From contig JADJPU010000001.1 in assembly GCA_016713115.1 (NCBI GenBank), forward strand, positions 2,108,001 to 2,172,000: a stretch of DNA of 64,000 bases. Reading direction: 5' to 3'. Source of the stretch: Cellvibrionales bacterium (GTDB lineage Bacteria; Pseudomonadota; Gammaproteobacteria; Pseudomonadales; UBA7239). The notes below the pieces were generated by a model that saw nothing but the letters and a program-made list of their open reading frames with translations, ran no database searches and had not been told where the DNA came from. Positions within the stretch are counted from its first letter, which is position 1. Each line of letters opens with the position of its first letter. Position numbers and translations under genes: made by a program. Below, piece after piece: positions 7,278-15,265 of this stretch.

Positions 7278-8206
7278 GCAAAGTGTCCGTTATTTTGTTG
7301 CGCAAGAATGGTTTCTTGCAGGGTTTCATGCAGCGGGCGCGGTTGCCATCCTGTTATGCGACGCATTTTGCTGTCATCCAGCAAGCGTTTGAAAGGCACG
7401 GGCAGTGGCAGGCGAAAAAATGGGTGATCGCCGTTGGCGGCTACCCAAGCATCGTAAAACGCCCAGAAGTCGTGATTGTCACCGCTGATATTAAACGCCT
7501 CGCCCACGGTGCTTGCATTGTCTAGCGATAAAATCGCTGCGCGCGCTAAATCACCGGCGTACACCATCGGCAAATTTAAGCGAGTAGGGTAGGGCGTGAC
7601 GATATGCCAGCGCATAAGCCAATCAAACCAATGTGAAAAAGAGTTTTGATCAAACGCGCCAAAAATCACATAAGGGCGCAGTGTGGTGAGTTGCAATGAC
7701 CACGCTTGCGCCAACTCCCATGCCTCTTGTTCTGCCATGGCTTTAGAAATGGAATAAATACTGAAGCGATGGCGTTTGTCTTGCGCAGTGCGCAGCGCGG
7801 CAGTTTCATCAACCGCATGCTCGGCAAATACTTTTTGGTACACGCTGGCCGATGACATAGCCACCACGCGCGTAACGCCGGCGTCTTTGCAGGCTTGCAG
7901 TGTGTTTTTGGTGCCTTCGAGATTTTGACGAATCAGTGCGTCGTAATCTCGATTGAAAGACACTTGCCCCGCATTGGCGATCACCGCATCGCAACCGAAA
8001 AATGCTTGCGTCATGGCTGCGGTGTCTGACAAATCAGCTACACGCAATTCAATGCCGGCGCGTTTTAATTCCGGCACTTTGTTTGGATTGCGCACCACGG
8101 CGACCACTTGTTTACCAGCATCTAATAATTCTTTCACCAAGTAGCGACCGACAAAACCGCTAGCGCCGGTGACGGCTATTTTTTGATGGGCAGATGTGGT
8201 TTCCAT
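7274..8206 (-). CDS. NAD(P)-dependent epimerase / extended SDR oxidoreductase
   Basis: 310 residues. The nucleotide-binding turn TGASGFVGRYL is near residue 13, followed by the extended-SDR features VAVVRNPNK, DAVIANAGQ, and the catalytic pair: a serine-rich strand MSSASVY and YSISK (the YxxxK dyad). The C-terminal part has the substrate-domain pattern FNISGDNHDFW. It is likely a dehydrogenase or reductase of a hydroxy or keto substrate, possibly linked to the CoA-ester enzymes beside it. It begins after the terminator at 8235-8261, so it is probably transcribed apart from the acyl-CoA dehydrogenases. The downstream crotonase overlaps by 4 bases. Confidence 0.85.
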   Translation of the reverse strand: METTSAHQKIAVTGASGFVGRYLVKELLDAGKQVVAVVRNPNKVPELKRAGIELRVADLSDTAAMTQAFFGCDAVIANAGQVSFNRDYDALIRQNLEGTKNTLQACKDAGVTRVVAMSSASVYQKVFAEHAVDETAALRTAQDKRHRFSIYSISKAMAEQEAWELAQAWSLQLTTLRPYVIFGAFDQNSFSHWFDWLMRWHIVTPYPTRLNLPMVYAGDLARAAILSLDNASTVGEAFNISGDNHDFWAFYDAWVAANGDHPFFRLPLPVPFKRLLDDSKMRRITGWQPRPLHETLQETILAQQNNGHFA

Positions 8207-8234
8207 GATGTTTTCTCTGTGTGTCTGTCCGTGT

Positions 8235-8261
8235 AAAAAAAGGCCAGTGTAAAACTGGCCT
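8235..8261 (-). terminator. Intrinsic terminator after the 8278-9099 crotonase gene
   Basis: On the minus strand AGGCCAGT, a 5-base loop and ACTGGCCT form a perfect 8-bp hairpin followed by seven T. It separates the acyl-CoA dehydrogenase/crotonase operon from the SDR gene. Confidence 0.85.
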
Positions 8262-8277
8262 CGGTGCAGTAGGGTGA

Positions 8278-9099
8278 TTATTGGCCAGTGAAAACCGGTT
8301 TGCGTTTCTCTTTGAACGCTTTCATGCCTTCTTTGGCATCGGCCGAAGCGAACACGGGCCAGCCGAGTTGTTCTTCATTGGCCAGTGCTTCTTTTTCGCT
8401 CAAATGTTGTTGGTTTTCACGCAGCGATTTCAAAATTGCTTGCACGGCGATAGGGCCATTTTCATCGGCAATTTCGTGTGCGATTTTTAAGCCGGATTCC
8501 AGTGCGGTGCCTTTCGGCACTACGCGGTTGATTAAGCCCCAGCTCAGTGCTTCTTGCGCGGTGATGTGACGGCCGAGCAACAAAATTTCTGCCGCCAGTG
8601 CGTAAGGAATTTGACGACGCAGACGAATGGTGGAGCCGCCGAGTGGGAACAGGCCGCGTTTGCATTCGGTGACGCCAAAAATGGCATCTTCTGCGCCTAC
8701 GCGAATGTCCGTGCCTTGCAGAATTTCTGTGCCGCCAGCCAGTGCATAACCTTCCACCGCCATCACAATCGGTTTCATGGGTTGGTTGTGACGCAACAGA
8801 GCTTGCCAGTGTAAATCTGGCACTTCTTGCATCATTTTTTGAATCAATTCTGCATCGGCATCGCCGTCAGTACCGGATTTCAAATCCATGCCGGAGCAAA
8901 AGGTGTCGCCCTTGCCAGTGAGTACAGCAACGCGCAGGTCTGGGTCGCTGTCCAGCAAACGCCACGCGCGGTACATGCCCACCAACATTTGTGAGGACAG
9001 CGCATTTTTGGCTTCTGGACGATTGAGCGTGACGATCAAAACATGACCGTCTTTTTCAATCGTGCAATTCTTAGTGCTGATATCGAGTTCTGTTGCCAT
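8278..9099 (-). CDS. Crotonase / enoyl-CoA hydratase family protein
   Basis: 273 residues. LNRPEAKNALS and GKGDTFCSGMDL (oxyanion-hole strand), then AVEGYALAGGTEIL and FGVTECKRGLFPLGG carry the family's active-site glutamate region. It ends FKEKRKPVF, which is common in family members that close as FxEKRxPxF. It probably hydrates an enoyl-CoA made by the acyl-CoA dehydrogenase pair encoded just upstream (9160-11473). The three genes lie in one direction with gaps of 20 and 60 bases, and a strong terminator follows this one, so it is the last gene of that operon. The acyl group is unknown. Confidence 0.88.
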   Translation of the reverse strand: MATELDISTKNCTIEKDGHVLIVTLNRPEAKNALSSQMLVGMYRAWRLLDSDPDLRVAVLTGKGDTFCSGMDLKSGTDGDADAELIQKMMQEVPDLHWQALLRHNQPMKPIVMAVEGYALAGGTEILQGTDIRVGAEDAIFGVTECKRGLFPLGGSTIRLRRQIPYALAAEILLLGRHITAQEALSWGLINRVVPKGTALESGLKIAHEIADENGPIAVQAILKSLRENQQHLSEKEALANEEQLGWPVFASADAKEGMKAFKEKRKPVFTGQ

Positions 9100-9159
9100 T
9101 AAAGTTTCCTCAAGTTAAAAAATAAAAAAGATAAAAAATGAATAAATAGAGAGAGGGGG

Positions 9160-10257
9160 TTACCAGTCAATGTCGTAATCACCGGCAGCAATCAACTCCG
9201 CGAGTTTGATTTGGTGCTGCGTACTGGAACCCAAGGTCAATTCATTTTGTTTCGCCCACAGTGCAAAACGCCACAGTGGGTAGTCGCGATCTACGCCCAT
9301 GCCGCCGTGCAAATGTTGCGTGGCGTAGCTGGTGCGGTGTGCGGCATCGCCCAACCACATTTTTGCCGCGTGAATTTCTGCGCTGGCATCAGCACCGCTA
9401 GCGAGGCGATCTATCGCTTGCAGCGTGACCAGCTTCAAACATTTGGCATCCATATAGCAGTTGGCAACGCGGTGCCCAACGGCTTGGAAGGTGGCAATTT
9501 TGACATTGAACTGTTCGCGCTCTGAGGTGTACTGCGCCGTCATCTGCACCATTTTTTCCAGCGCGCCAGTTTGGTAGGCGCACAGTGCGAGGGTGTAGTG
9601 ATCCACCAAAAATTTCACCGCATCGCGACCGCCAAGTTTTTGCGCGGGCGTGTTGTTGAACTGCACAATAAATTGCGGCTCGTAAGTGGTGGCTTTCAGT
9701 GCGGTGAGAGTGACGCTGCTGTCTTTAGGGTCGACAACAAACAGCGCGACTTCATTGCCTTCTTTTGCCACCACCAACATGCGCGTGGCGATATTGGCGT
9801 AAGGCACGCACAGTTTTGTGCCGTGCAATTTTCCGTCTTTGGCAGACAGTTGTGCTTCAAAGGCATCGTAAGTGTGTTCTTCGTGGAAAGCGGCGGTTAA
9901 TACCACTTCGCCCGTGGCTACGCCGCCCAACATGGCTTGCAGTGCCGCATCACCAAATTTTTGCACAGCGAGTGCAGAAACGAGAGAAGGCACAGCAGGC
10001 ACAGGAGCCAGCACACGACCACATTCTTCGAGAAATAGCGCGAGTTCTGCAAAACCAAAACCCATGCCGCCGTTGTCAGCAGGCACAGCAATACCGAGTA
10101 AGCCGGCGTCTGCCAATTGCGCCCACAGTGCGCTGTTGTAGCGCTCTTTGGCCCACATATCGTATTGATGCAATTCATCGGGCGTGACTTCATTGCCGAG
10201 AATTTCATTCGCCAAATTTTGAATATCTTTCTGTTCGTCAGTTAAACCAAAATTCAT
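9160..10257 (-). CDS. Acyl-CoA dehydrogenase family, probable non-catalytic partner subunit
   Basis: 365 residues with the acyl-CoA dehydrogenase layout: helical N-terminus (LTDEQKDIQNLANEIL), GIAVPADNGGMGFGF, a beta middle domain and a helical C-terminus. The C-terminal part has QHLHGGMGVDRDYPLWRF, typical of the smaller partner in two-gene acyl-CoA dehydrogenases. At the place of the GGTNEIQ loop that supplies the catalytic glutamate it reads GSSTQHQ, so the base is missing. With the 398-residue catalytic protein 19 bases upstream it should form a hetero-oligomer, as known for steroid side-chain acyl-CoA dehydrogenases of actinobacteria. Pairing here is inferred from gene order and residues. 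Confidence 0.88.
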   Translation of the reverse strand: MNFGLTDEQKDIQNLANEILGNEVTPDELHQYDMWAKERYNSALWAQLADAGLLGIAVPADNGGMGFGFAELALFLEECGRVLAPVPAVPSLVSALAVQKFGDAALQAMLGGVATGEVVLTAAFHEEHTYDAFEAQLSAKDGKLHGTKLCVPYANIATRMLVVAKEGNEVALFVVDPKDSSVTLTALKATTYEPQFIVQFNNTPAQKLGGRDAVKFLVDHYTLALCAYQTGALEKMVQMTAQYTSEREQFNVKIATFQAVGHRVANCYMDAKCLKLVTLQAIDRLASGADASAEIHAAKMWLGDAAHRTSYATQHLHGGMGVDRDYPLWRFALWAKQNELTLGSSTQHQIKLAELIAAGDYDIDW

Positions 10258-10276
10258 AAACTGTTCTCCTATAGGC

Positions 10277-11473
10277 TCAAGCGCGCAGTGGGCGCGGCAT
10301 GTTGAGGCCGAAGATGGAAATAATGTCGCGTTGGATTTCGTTGGTGCCGCCGCCGAATGTCAGAATCGACAGCGTGCGATACAAGCGCTCCAGTTCGCCT
10401 TCCAGCACTATCGCTTCGGAGTGCGAGTGCAAAGTGGAGGATTGACCGAGAATTTCCATCATGTCGCGGCAGGCTTCGATCATGTATTCCGAGCCGTACA
10501 CTTTTGCGGCCGAGGCTTCCGCCATATCCAAACCGCCTTGCGCAATCGACCAAGCCTGTTTGTAGCAAATCAATTTGATGGCTTCGGCACCGGCGCGCAC
10601 TTTGGCAAGTTTCATTTTTACCCAATCTTGATCGATCAAACGCTGACCATTCGCCAATTTTGTTTTTTCTGCGTATTCACACACTTTGCGAAAAATGCCG
10701 ACGATAGGGCCGTGCGTAACGAGTGCAAGACGCTCACGGTTGAGCTGGCTCATAATGACGCCCCAGCCGCGATTTTCTTTGCCGATCATCCACTCTTTTG
10801 GTACGCGCACATTTTCGTAGTAAGTGGCATTGGTGCGCACCGAGCCGAGTGTTTTCACTTGCGTGATAGAAATGCCTGGGTGATTCATCGGAATCAAAAA
10901 CATGGAGATAGAACCGTGTTTGCCTTTTTCTTCCACATCGCCGGTGCGACAGGCCAGCCACACATAATCAGAAAACTCGGCCAGCGAGGTCCACATTTTT
11001 TGCCCGTTGATGATGTAGTGGTCATCGCCATCTTTTACCGCGCGGGTTTTCATGGAGGCCAGGTCAGTGCCGGATCCTGGCTCGGAGTAGCCGATACAAA
11101 TACAAATTTCGCCGGCGAGGATTTTGGGAATGATCTCGGCTTTCAGGTCTGGGCTGCCGAATTGTGCGAGGGCAGGCCCTACGGATTCCGAGGTCAGAAA
11201 AGGAAATGGAAAACCGGCTTTCATAATTTCCGAGAAGAAAATGTATTGCTCGATGGCGGATTTTTCTTGCCCGCCGTAGGCCTTTTCCCAGCCTAGACCG
11301 ATCCAGCCGTCGCTGCCCAGTTGCTTCATGGCTGCGCGCCACAGCGGGCCGCCGCCTTCGTGTTTGAAATCCTGATTCAGTTCGGCTTTGAGTGCCGGCG
11401 TCATCAGCGTTTTGAAGTAGTCGCGCAACTGCTGGCGCAGCGCTTCCTGTTCAGGTGTAAACGATAGTTGCAT
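10277..11473 (-). CDS. Acyl-CoA dehydrogenase, catalytic subunit
   Basis: 398 residues. FTPEQEALRQQLRDYF starts the helical domain, GLGWEKAYGGQ is the family's N-terminal turn, and the middle domain carries IGYSEPGSGTDLAS and KMWTS, the flavin and substrate contacts. The C-terminal FGGGTNEIQRDIIS holds the glutamate expected to act as base. It should oxidise a CoA ester at C2-C3 using FAD and pass electrons to ETF. The non-catalytic partner gene follows 19 bases later, then a crotonase. This is the first gene of the operon. A 247-base gap without genes separates it from the divergent cyclase gene and must hold both promoters. Confidence 0.92.
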   Translation of the reverse strand: MQLSFTPEQEALRQQLRDYFKTLMTPALKAELNQDFKHEGGGPLWRAAMKQLGSDGWIGLGWEKAYGGQEKSAIEQYIFFSEIMKAGFPFPFLTSESVGPALAQFGSPDLKAEIIPKILAGEICICIGYSEPGSGTDLASMKTRAVKDGDDHYIINGQKMWTSLAEFSDYVWLACRTGDVEEKGKHGSISMFLIPMNHPGISITQVKTLGSVRTNATYYENVRVPKEWMIGKENRGWGVIMSQLNRERLALVTHGPIVGIFRKVCEYAEKTKLANGQRLIDQDWVKMKLAKVRAGAEAIKLICYKQAWSIAQGGLDMAEASAAKVYGSEYMIEACRDMMEILGQSSTLHSHSEAIVLEGELERLYRTLSILTFGGGTNEIQRDIISIFGLNMPRPLRA

Positions 11474-11720
11474 AGTGACCTCTTGCGAGTAGTTGGAAAG
11501 GAAATCGGGCTGCGCCTTGGCTTTTATTTTGTCCCTGTGTGGAGGTGTGAGCCGGCGCTCTATAGGCGCAAGATTCTAGCAGCAGAAGCCGCGGGAAGCT
11601 TGGACTGGCTTTGGGGTAAATACGGGATAGACATTGCCAAGCCTTGATGCAGCGGCTAACCTGATGGGCGCGCTCGCTGCGCCATACACAATAAATATAG
11701 AGATGCGGTAAGTAGACGCG

Positions 11721-13127
11721 ATGTCCAGCCCTGTCGAACAAAATACCCCTGTCGCTGCAGAAGATGATCTGCACGCGCCAAATCCGTTGAATGACTATTA
11801 TTTTCGTCTGCTATTGGCATTGGCGGCGTTTGGTACTTTGTTGCTCAATTCATCTTGGCAAACTTTTACGCAACAGCATTTCCTCGCCGCGCTTTGGTTG
11901 GTGTATCCACACGGTATTTATTTTTTAGCTACGCGCTATTTAGAAAAGCGTGTGGAGGATGTGATTCATTACGCGGGTTATAGCGATGCCTTTTTAGTGG
12001 GCCTGATGATCGGCGTGATCGATTTCAATTTGCTGCCTGCCTTTATGTTTTTCACGCTGATTCAAGCGCAGTCTTTAATGAATAACGGTGTGCGCTACTG
12101 GGCGCAAACGGTGGGCTCGTTAGCAATAGGCTTTCTCGTCAGCTTGCTGTTTCACAAGCAGTTGTGGTTGTGGCAGGGGCATGTCAGCGCGGGCTTGCCG
12201 GTGATGATTGGCGTCAGTATTTATTTTGGCTTGCTCTCGTTCTTTATGTATCGCCGCACCAAAGATTTGACGCTGCGTGTTGAAAGAACGGCGGGCGAAC
12301 ACCAAGCCATGCGCATGAAATTGTGGAAGTTGTCGCGCTATGTCTCGCCGCAGATTTGGCGTTCGGTGTATTCCGGCAGTGAAGTGAAGTTAGAGACCAG
12401 CCGTAAACGCTTGACGGTATTTTTCTCCGATATAAAAGGTTTCACTGAACTGTCGGAGAGTTTGGAAGCCGATCAAATGACCGACATGCTCAACCACTAT
12501 TTGAGCGAGATGTCGCAGATCATCCACAAATACGGTGGCACCATCGACAAGTTTATTGGCGATGCCATCATGGTGTTTTTTGGCGACCCCACCACGCGCG
12601 GTGCGCAGACCGATTGTTTGGCCTGTATTTCGATGGCGATCGAAATGAAGAAACACATGCGCATCATGCAAAAACACTGGGGCAGCAAAGGCATAGAAAC
12701 GCCGCTAGAAATTCGCATGGGTATCAATACCGGCTACTGCACCGTGGGCAACTTTGGCACGGAGCAGCGCTTGGATTACACCGTGTTGGGGACGGAAGTG
12801 AATTTGGCCAGCCGCTTGGAAACTGCGGCACCGGCGGGCGAAATTTTGATCTCGCACGAAACCTATTCGCTGATCAAAGATATCGTGCTGTGTGAAGAGA
12901 AGGGCACGATCAATGTCAAAGGCTTTAGCCAACCAGTGAAGGTTTACACGGTGATCGATTTCCGTAAAAACCTCGGTGCCAAGCAGACCTATTTTGAACA
13001 GCGCGCGGAAGGTTTCTCCATGCACTTGGATCTGGAGAAAGTCAAAAACTACGACCGCGATCGATTGCTTAAATTCCTGCTGAGCGCCGCCACGCGCTTG
13101 AAGAACCAGCAACCGCCTGACGCATAG
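11721..13127 (+). CDS. Membrane-bound class III adenylate/guanylate cyclase
   Basis: 468 residues. About five hydrophobic helices occupy residues 28-176, then a linker, then a class III cyclase domain from about 230. The metal-binding aspartates are D237 (FSDIKG) and D281 (IGDA). Lysine 277 (DKFIGD) is the purine-selecting lysine, and DYTVLG at 352-357 places threonine 354 at the second selecting position, the class IIIb pattern that favours ATP. N361 and R365 (NLASR) stabilise the transition state. Cyclic AMP is therefore the likely product. Two proteins with a cyclic-nucleotide-binding domain but no DNA-binding domain are encoded at 37659 and 46938. The N-terminal sensor's signal is unknown. 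Confidence 0.9.
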   Translation: MSSPVEQNTPVAAEDDLHAPNPLNDYYFRLLLALAAFGTLLLNSSWQTFTQQHFLAALWLVYPHGIYFLATRYLEKRVEDVIHYAGYSDAFLVGLMIGVIDFNLLPAFMFFTLIQAQSLMNNGVRYWAQTVGSLAIGFLVSLLFHKQLWLWQGHVSAGLPVMIGVSIYFGLLSFFMYRRTKDLTLRVERTAGEHQAMRMKLWKLSRYVSPQIWRSVYSGSEVKLETSRKRLTVFFSDIKGFTELSESLEADQMTDMLNHYLSEMSQIIHKYGGTIDKFIGDAIMVFFGDPTTRGAQTDCLACISMAIEMKKHMRIMQKHWGSKGIETPLEIRMGINTGYCTVGNFGTEQRLDYTVLGTEVNLASRLETAAPAGEILISHETYSLIKDIVLCEEKGTINVKGFSQPVKVYTVIDFRKNLGAKQTYFEQRAEGFSMHLDLEKVKNYDRDRLLKFLLSAATRLKNQQPPDA

Positions 13128-13225
13128 ATGCCCGCGTTTTTTATACCCTGATTTTTTGTCTGTATATCTGATGAGGCGATCGTTTTACAATGAACGCCTA
13201 CTGTTTTCTGTTGTGAGTACACACC

Positions 13226-13807
13226 ATGTTGGAAGTTGATATCACCGAATCTGCACAAGATTATTTGGCGGGTTTGCTGGCCAAACAAAATACGCCGGAT
13301 ATCAGCGTGCGTATGTTTGTGAATGATCCGGGTACCTCGCGCGCCGAAACTTGCATTGCTTACTGCCGCCCTGGTGAAGAAAAAGAGGGCGACGAGTTTG
13401 TCGAGTTCAAGCAGTTTCGCTGCTATTTCGATGCGCGCAGTATTCCGTATTTGAAAGATGCCAAAGTGGATTATTCGCCGGATCGCATGGGCGGGCAGCT
13501 CACCATCAAAGCGCCGAATGCCAAAATGCCGCAAGTGAGCGATGACAGTCCGCTGTCTGAGAAAGTGAATTATGTGTTGTACAACGACATCAACCCGCAA
13601 CTGGCAGCGCACAGCGGTGAAGTGTCTTTAGATCACATGGATGGCAATGTCGCGGTGCTGAAATTTGGCGGCGGCTGCCAAGGTTGTGCCTCGGTGGATG
13701 TCACGCTGAAAGACGGCGTTGAGCGCACCCTGATGGAAAAACTGCCGCAGTTGGAAGGTGTGCACGATGTGACGGATCACACCGACCGCAGTCATTCTTA
13801 TTACTAA
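13226..13807 (+). CDS. nfuA: Fe-S biogenesis protein NfuA
   Basis: 193 residues, the usual NfuA length. The N-terminal half is the degenerate A-type scaffold domain (MLEVDITESAQDYLAGLL start). The C-terminal Nfu domain holds GGGCQGCAS with cysteines 151 and 154, which bridge a [4Fe-4S] cluster between two subunits and hand it to client enzymes. The closing DVTDHTDRSHSYY is characteristic. It stands alone between the cyclase gene and a convergent dehydrogenase gene, with its own upstream gap of about 100 bases. Confidence 0.96.
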   Translation: MLEVDITESAQDYLAGLLAKQNTPDISVRMFVNDPGTSRAETCIAYCRPGEEKEGDEFVEFKQFRCYFDARSIPYLKDAKVDYSPDRMGGQLTIKAPNAKMPQVSDDSPLSEKVNYVLYNDINPQLAAHSGEVSLDHMDGNVAVLKFGGGCQGCASVDVTLKDGVERTLMEKLPQLEGVHDVTDHTDRSHSYY

Positions 13808-13821
13808 TTTGTCGATTTGTT

Positions 13822-14658
13822 TTAACCGCGCCCAAACACTTGCTTAACCACTTCGCGGCAGGTACCGGTGCCGGGTAAACAAATATCCAACGAATCGGCA
13901 AAATCCAGTGCGCTGGATAAATCTTTAATCGCAACCGCTTTAAAGCCAGTCATGATTTGTGCGAATGTTTCTTCGTCAAAACCTTTTTTGGTGTCGAAAA
14001 TCATTTTCATGGACGGTGTGAGCACGCCGTTGCCGGTGGTGACTTCTTTCAAAACATCCAAACTCAGCCCGGAGGCTTTGGCGAGCTTCATGCCTTCGTG
14101 TACCGCCATGAATTCGATATAAGTCATCAAGTTGTTGCACAGTTTTAATTTCATGCCGCTGCCCAGTTCGCCTGCGTGCACCACTTTTTGCCCAGAAGTC
14201 AGCATGTATTTTTCTACGCTGCGTATCACCGTTTCATCGCCGCCGCACATGTAGTAGAGCTGCTTGCTGGCTGCGCCGTGCGCACCGCCAGTGATGGGCG
14301 CGTCAAATACATGCACATTTTTTTCTGCGGCAATGGCGGCGAGTTTTTGAATGGTGTCGATTTTCACCGTGCTGTGTATAGCCACCACGGTGTTGGGTTG
14401 CGCGCGCGCAAGAATGCCGTTTTCACCGTTGAGCACGGCAAAGGTGTCGGCATCGTCGCGCACACAAATGCCGATGTAATGGCACTGCGCGGCCAGCTCG
14501 GCGGGGCTGCTGGCAATCGCCGCGCCCTCGGCAGCCAGCTCTTCGCAGGCTTTTGGATTGATGTCATACACCACGGTGGAGAATTCACTTTTGGCGAGTT
14601 GAACGGCCATGGGTTTGCCGATGTTGCCTAGCCCGATAAAGCCTGCGCGCTGTGTCAT
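13822..14658 (-). CDS. 3-hydroxyisobutyrate dehydrogenase family NAD-binding protein
   Basis: 278 residues from ATG at 14658. I prefer this start to 14721 because the Rossmann fold begins at once (AGFIGLGNIGKPMA, GxGxxG at 9-14) and AGAGG precedes it. The substrate loop DAPITGGAHGA and the GSGMKLKLCNN helix with the catalytic lysine are conserved, as expected of beta-hydroxyacid dehydrogenases such as MmsB or GarR. Substrate could be 3-hydroxyisobutyrate, tartronate semialdehyde or another beta-hydroxyacid. None of the other mmsAB valine-degradation genes is adjacent, so I do not give a gene name. The gene is convergent with nfuA, 14 bases apart. Confidence 0.85.
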   Translation of the reverse strand: MTQRAGFIGLGNIGKPMAVQLAKSEFSTVVYDINPKACEELAAEGAAIASSPAELAAQCHYIGICVRDDADTFAVLNGENGILARAQPNTVVAIHSTVKIDTIQKLAAIAAEKNVHVFDAPITGGAHGAASKQLYYMCGGDETVIRSVEKYMLTSGQKVVHAGELGSGMKLKLCNNLMTYIEFMAVHEGMKLAKASGLSLDVLKEVTTGNGVLTPSMKMIFDTKKGFDEETFAQIMTGFKAVAIKDLSSALDFADSLDICLPGTGTCREVVKQVFGRG

Positions 14659-14790
14659 GCCCTTTGCCTCTGTGCGTTTTTTAAGATGCTTCACACTAGC
14701 GAGCCGCAGGGATTTGGTCAAGAATGCTTTACTATTTATCTAAAGTTTGTTTAATCTGCGGCATAGAACAGCAAGCCGTTGGAGCGGAGC

Positions 14791-15252
14791 ATGAACAAAG
14801 TGTCGGGCAACGGGAAGCACGCCTTCAAAAATAATTTGGGGCGCGATTTATCTTTTCTCAGCCGCGATTTGAGTCGGGGTTTGATGGCGAAAAGTGCAGC
14901 GAAAGGGCACAAAGGGCTGAAGCTGAATTGGGATACCGTGTTTCTGAATTTGGATTTTCGCGACGGCTCGCGCATTGTGGATTTAGCTCAGGCGAATGGG
15001 CTGACCAAGCAGGCGATGAGTCAGATCGTGGCGGAAATCGAGAAGCAGGGTTACATCACCAAGCAGGAAGACCCCGAAGACGGTCGCGCCAAAAAAATAG
15101 CACTCACCGCGCGCGGCAAACAGCTAATACAGGATTCCATGTGCGCCTACGATGAACTGGAAGCCGAATATCAAGCACTGATCGGCGCTGAAAAATTAGC
15201 GCAGCTCAAAGCGATTGCGGCCGAGTTGGTAGAAAATAGAGCGCGGCGTTAG
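14791..15252 (+). CDS. MarR family winged-helix transcriptional regulator
   Basis: 153 residues from ATG at 14791, with GGAG six bases before it; a TTG 12 bases upstream is less likely. The centre is a MarR-type winged helix: IVDLAQANGLTKQAMSQIVAEIEKQGYI is helix-turn-helix, and EDPEDGRAKKIALTARGKQLI is the wing with the conserved D-x-R and the T-x-x-G helix. The N-terminal 50 residues are basic and longer than usual. The target genes are unknown. It diverges from the hydroxyacid dehydrogenase gene, sharing a 130-base intergenic region, which makes that gene a natural candidate target. It converges on the copper receptor gene. Confidence 0.87.
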   Translation: MNKVSGNGKHAFKNNLGRDLSFLSRDLSRGLMAKSAAKGHKGLKLNWDTVFLNLDFRDGSRIVDLAQANGLTKQAMSQIVAEIEKQGYITKQEDPEDGRAKKIALTARGKQLIQDSMCAYDELEAEYQALIGAEKLAQLKAIAAELVENRARR

Positions 15253-15265
15253 GCGATACCTTCTG

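Noticed and set aside
10331..11296. 321-codon frame opposite the acyl-CoA dehydrogenase gene
   Set aside because: The opposite strand encodes a clear family member; this frame has no family features and is a codon-bias shadow.
13822..14721. 299-codon start for the hydroxyacid dehydrogenase
   Set aside because: The Rossmann fold begins directly after the ATG at 14658, which has a ribosome site; the longer start enters the divergent promoter region.
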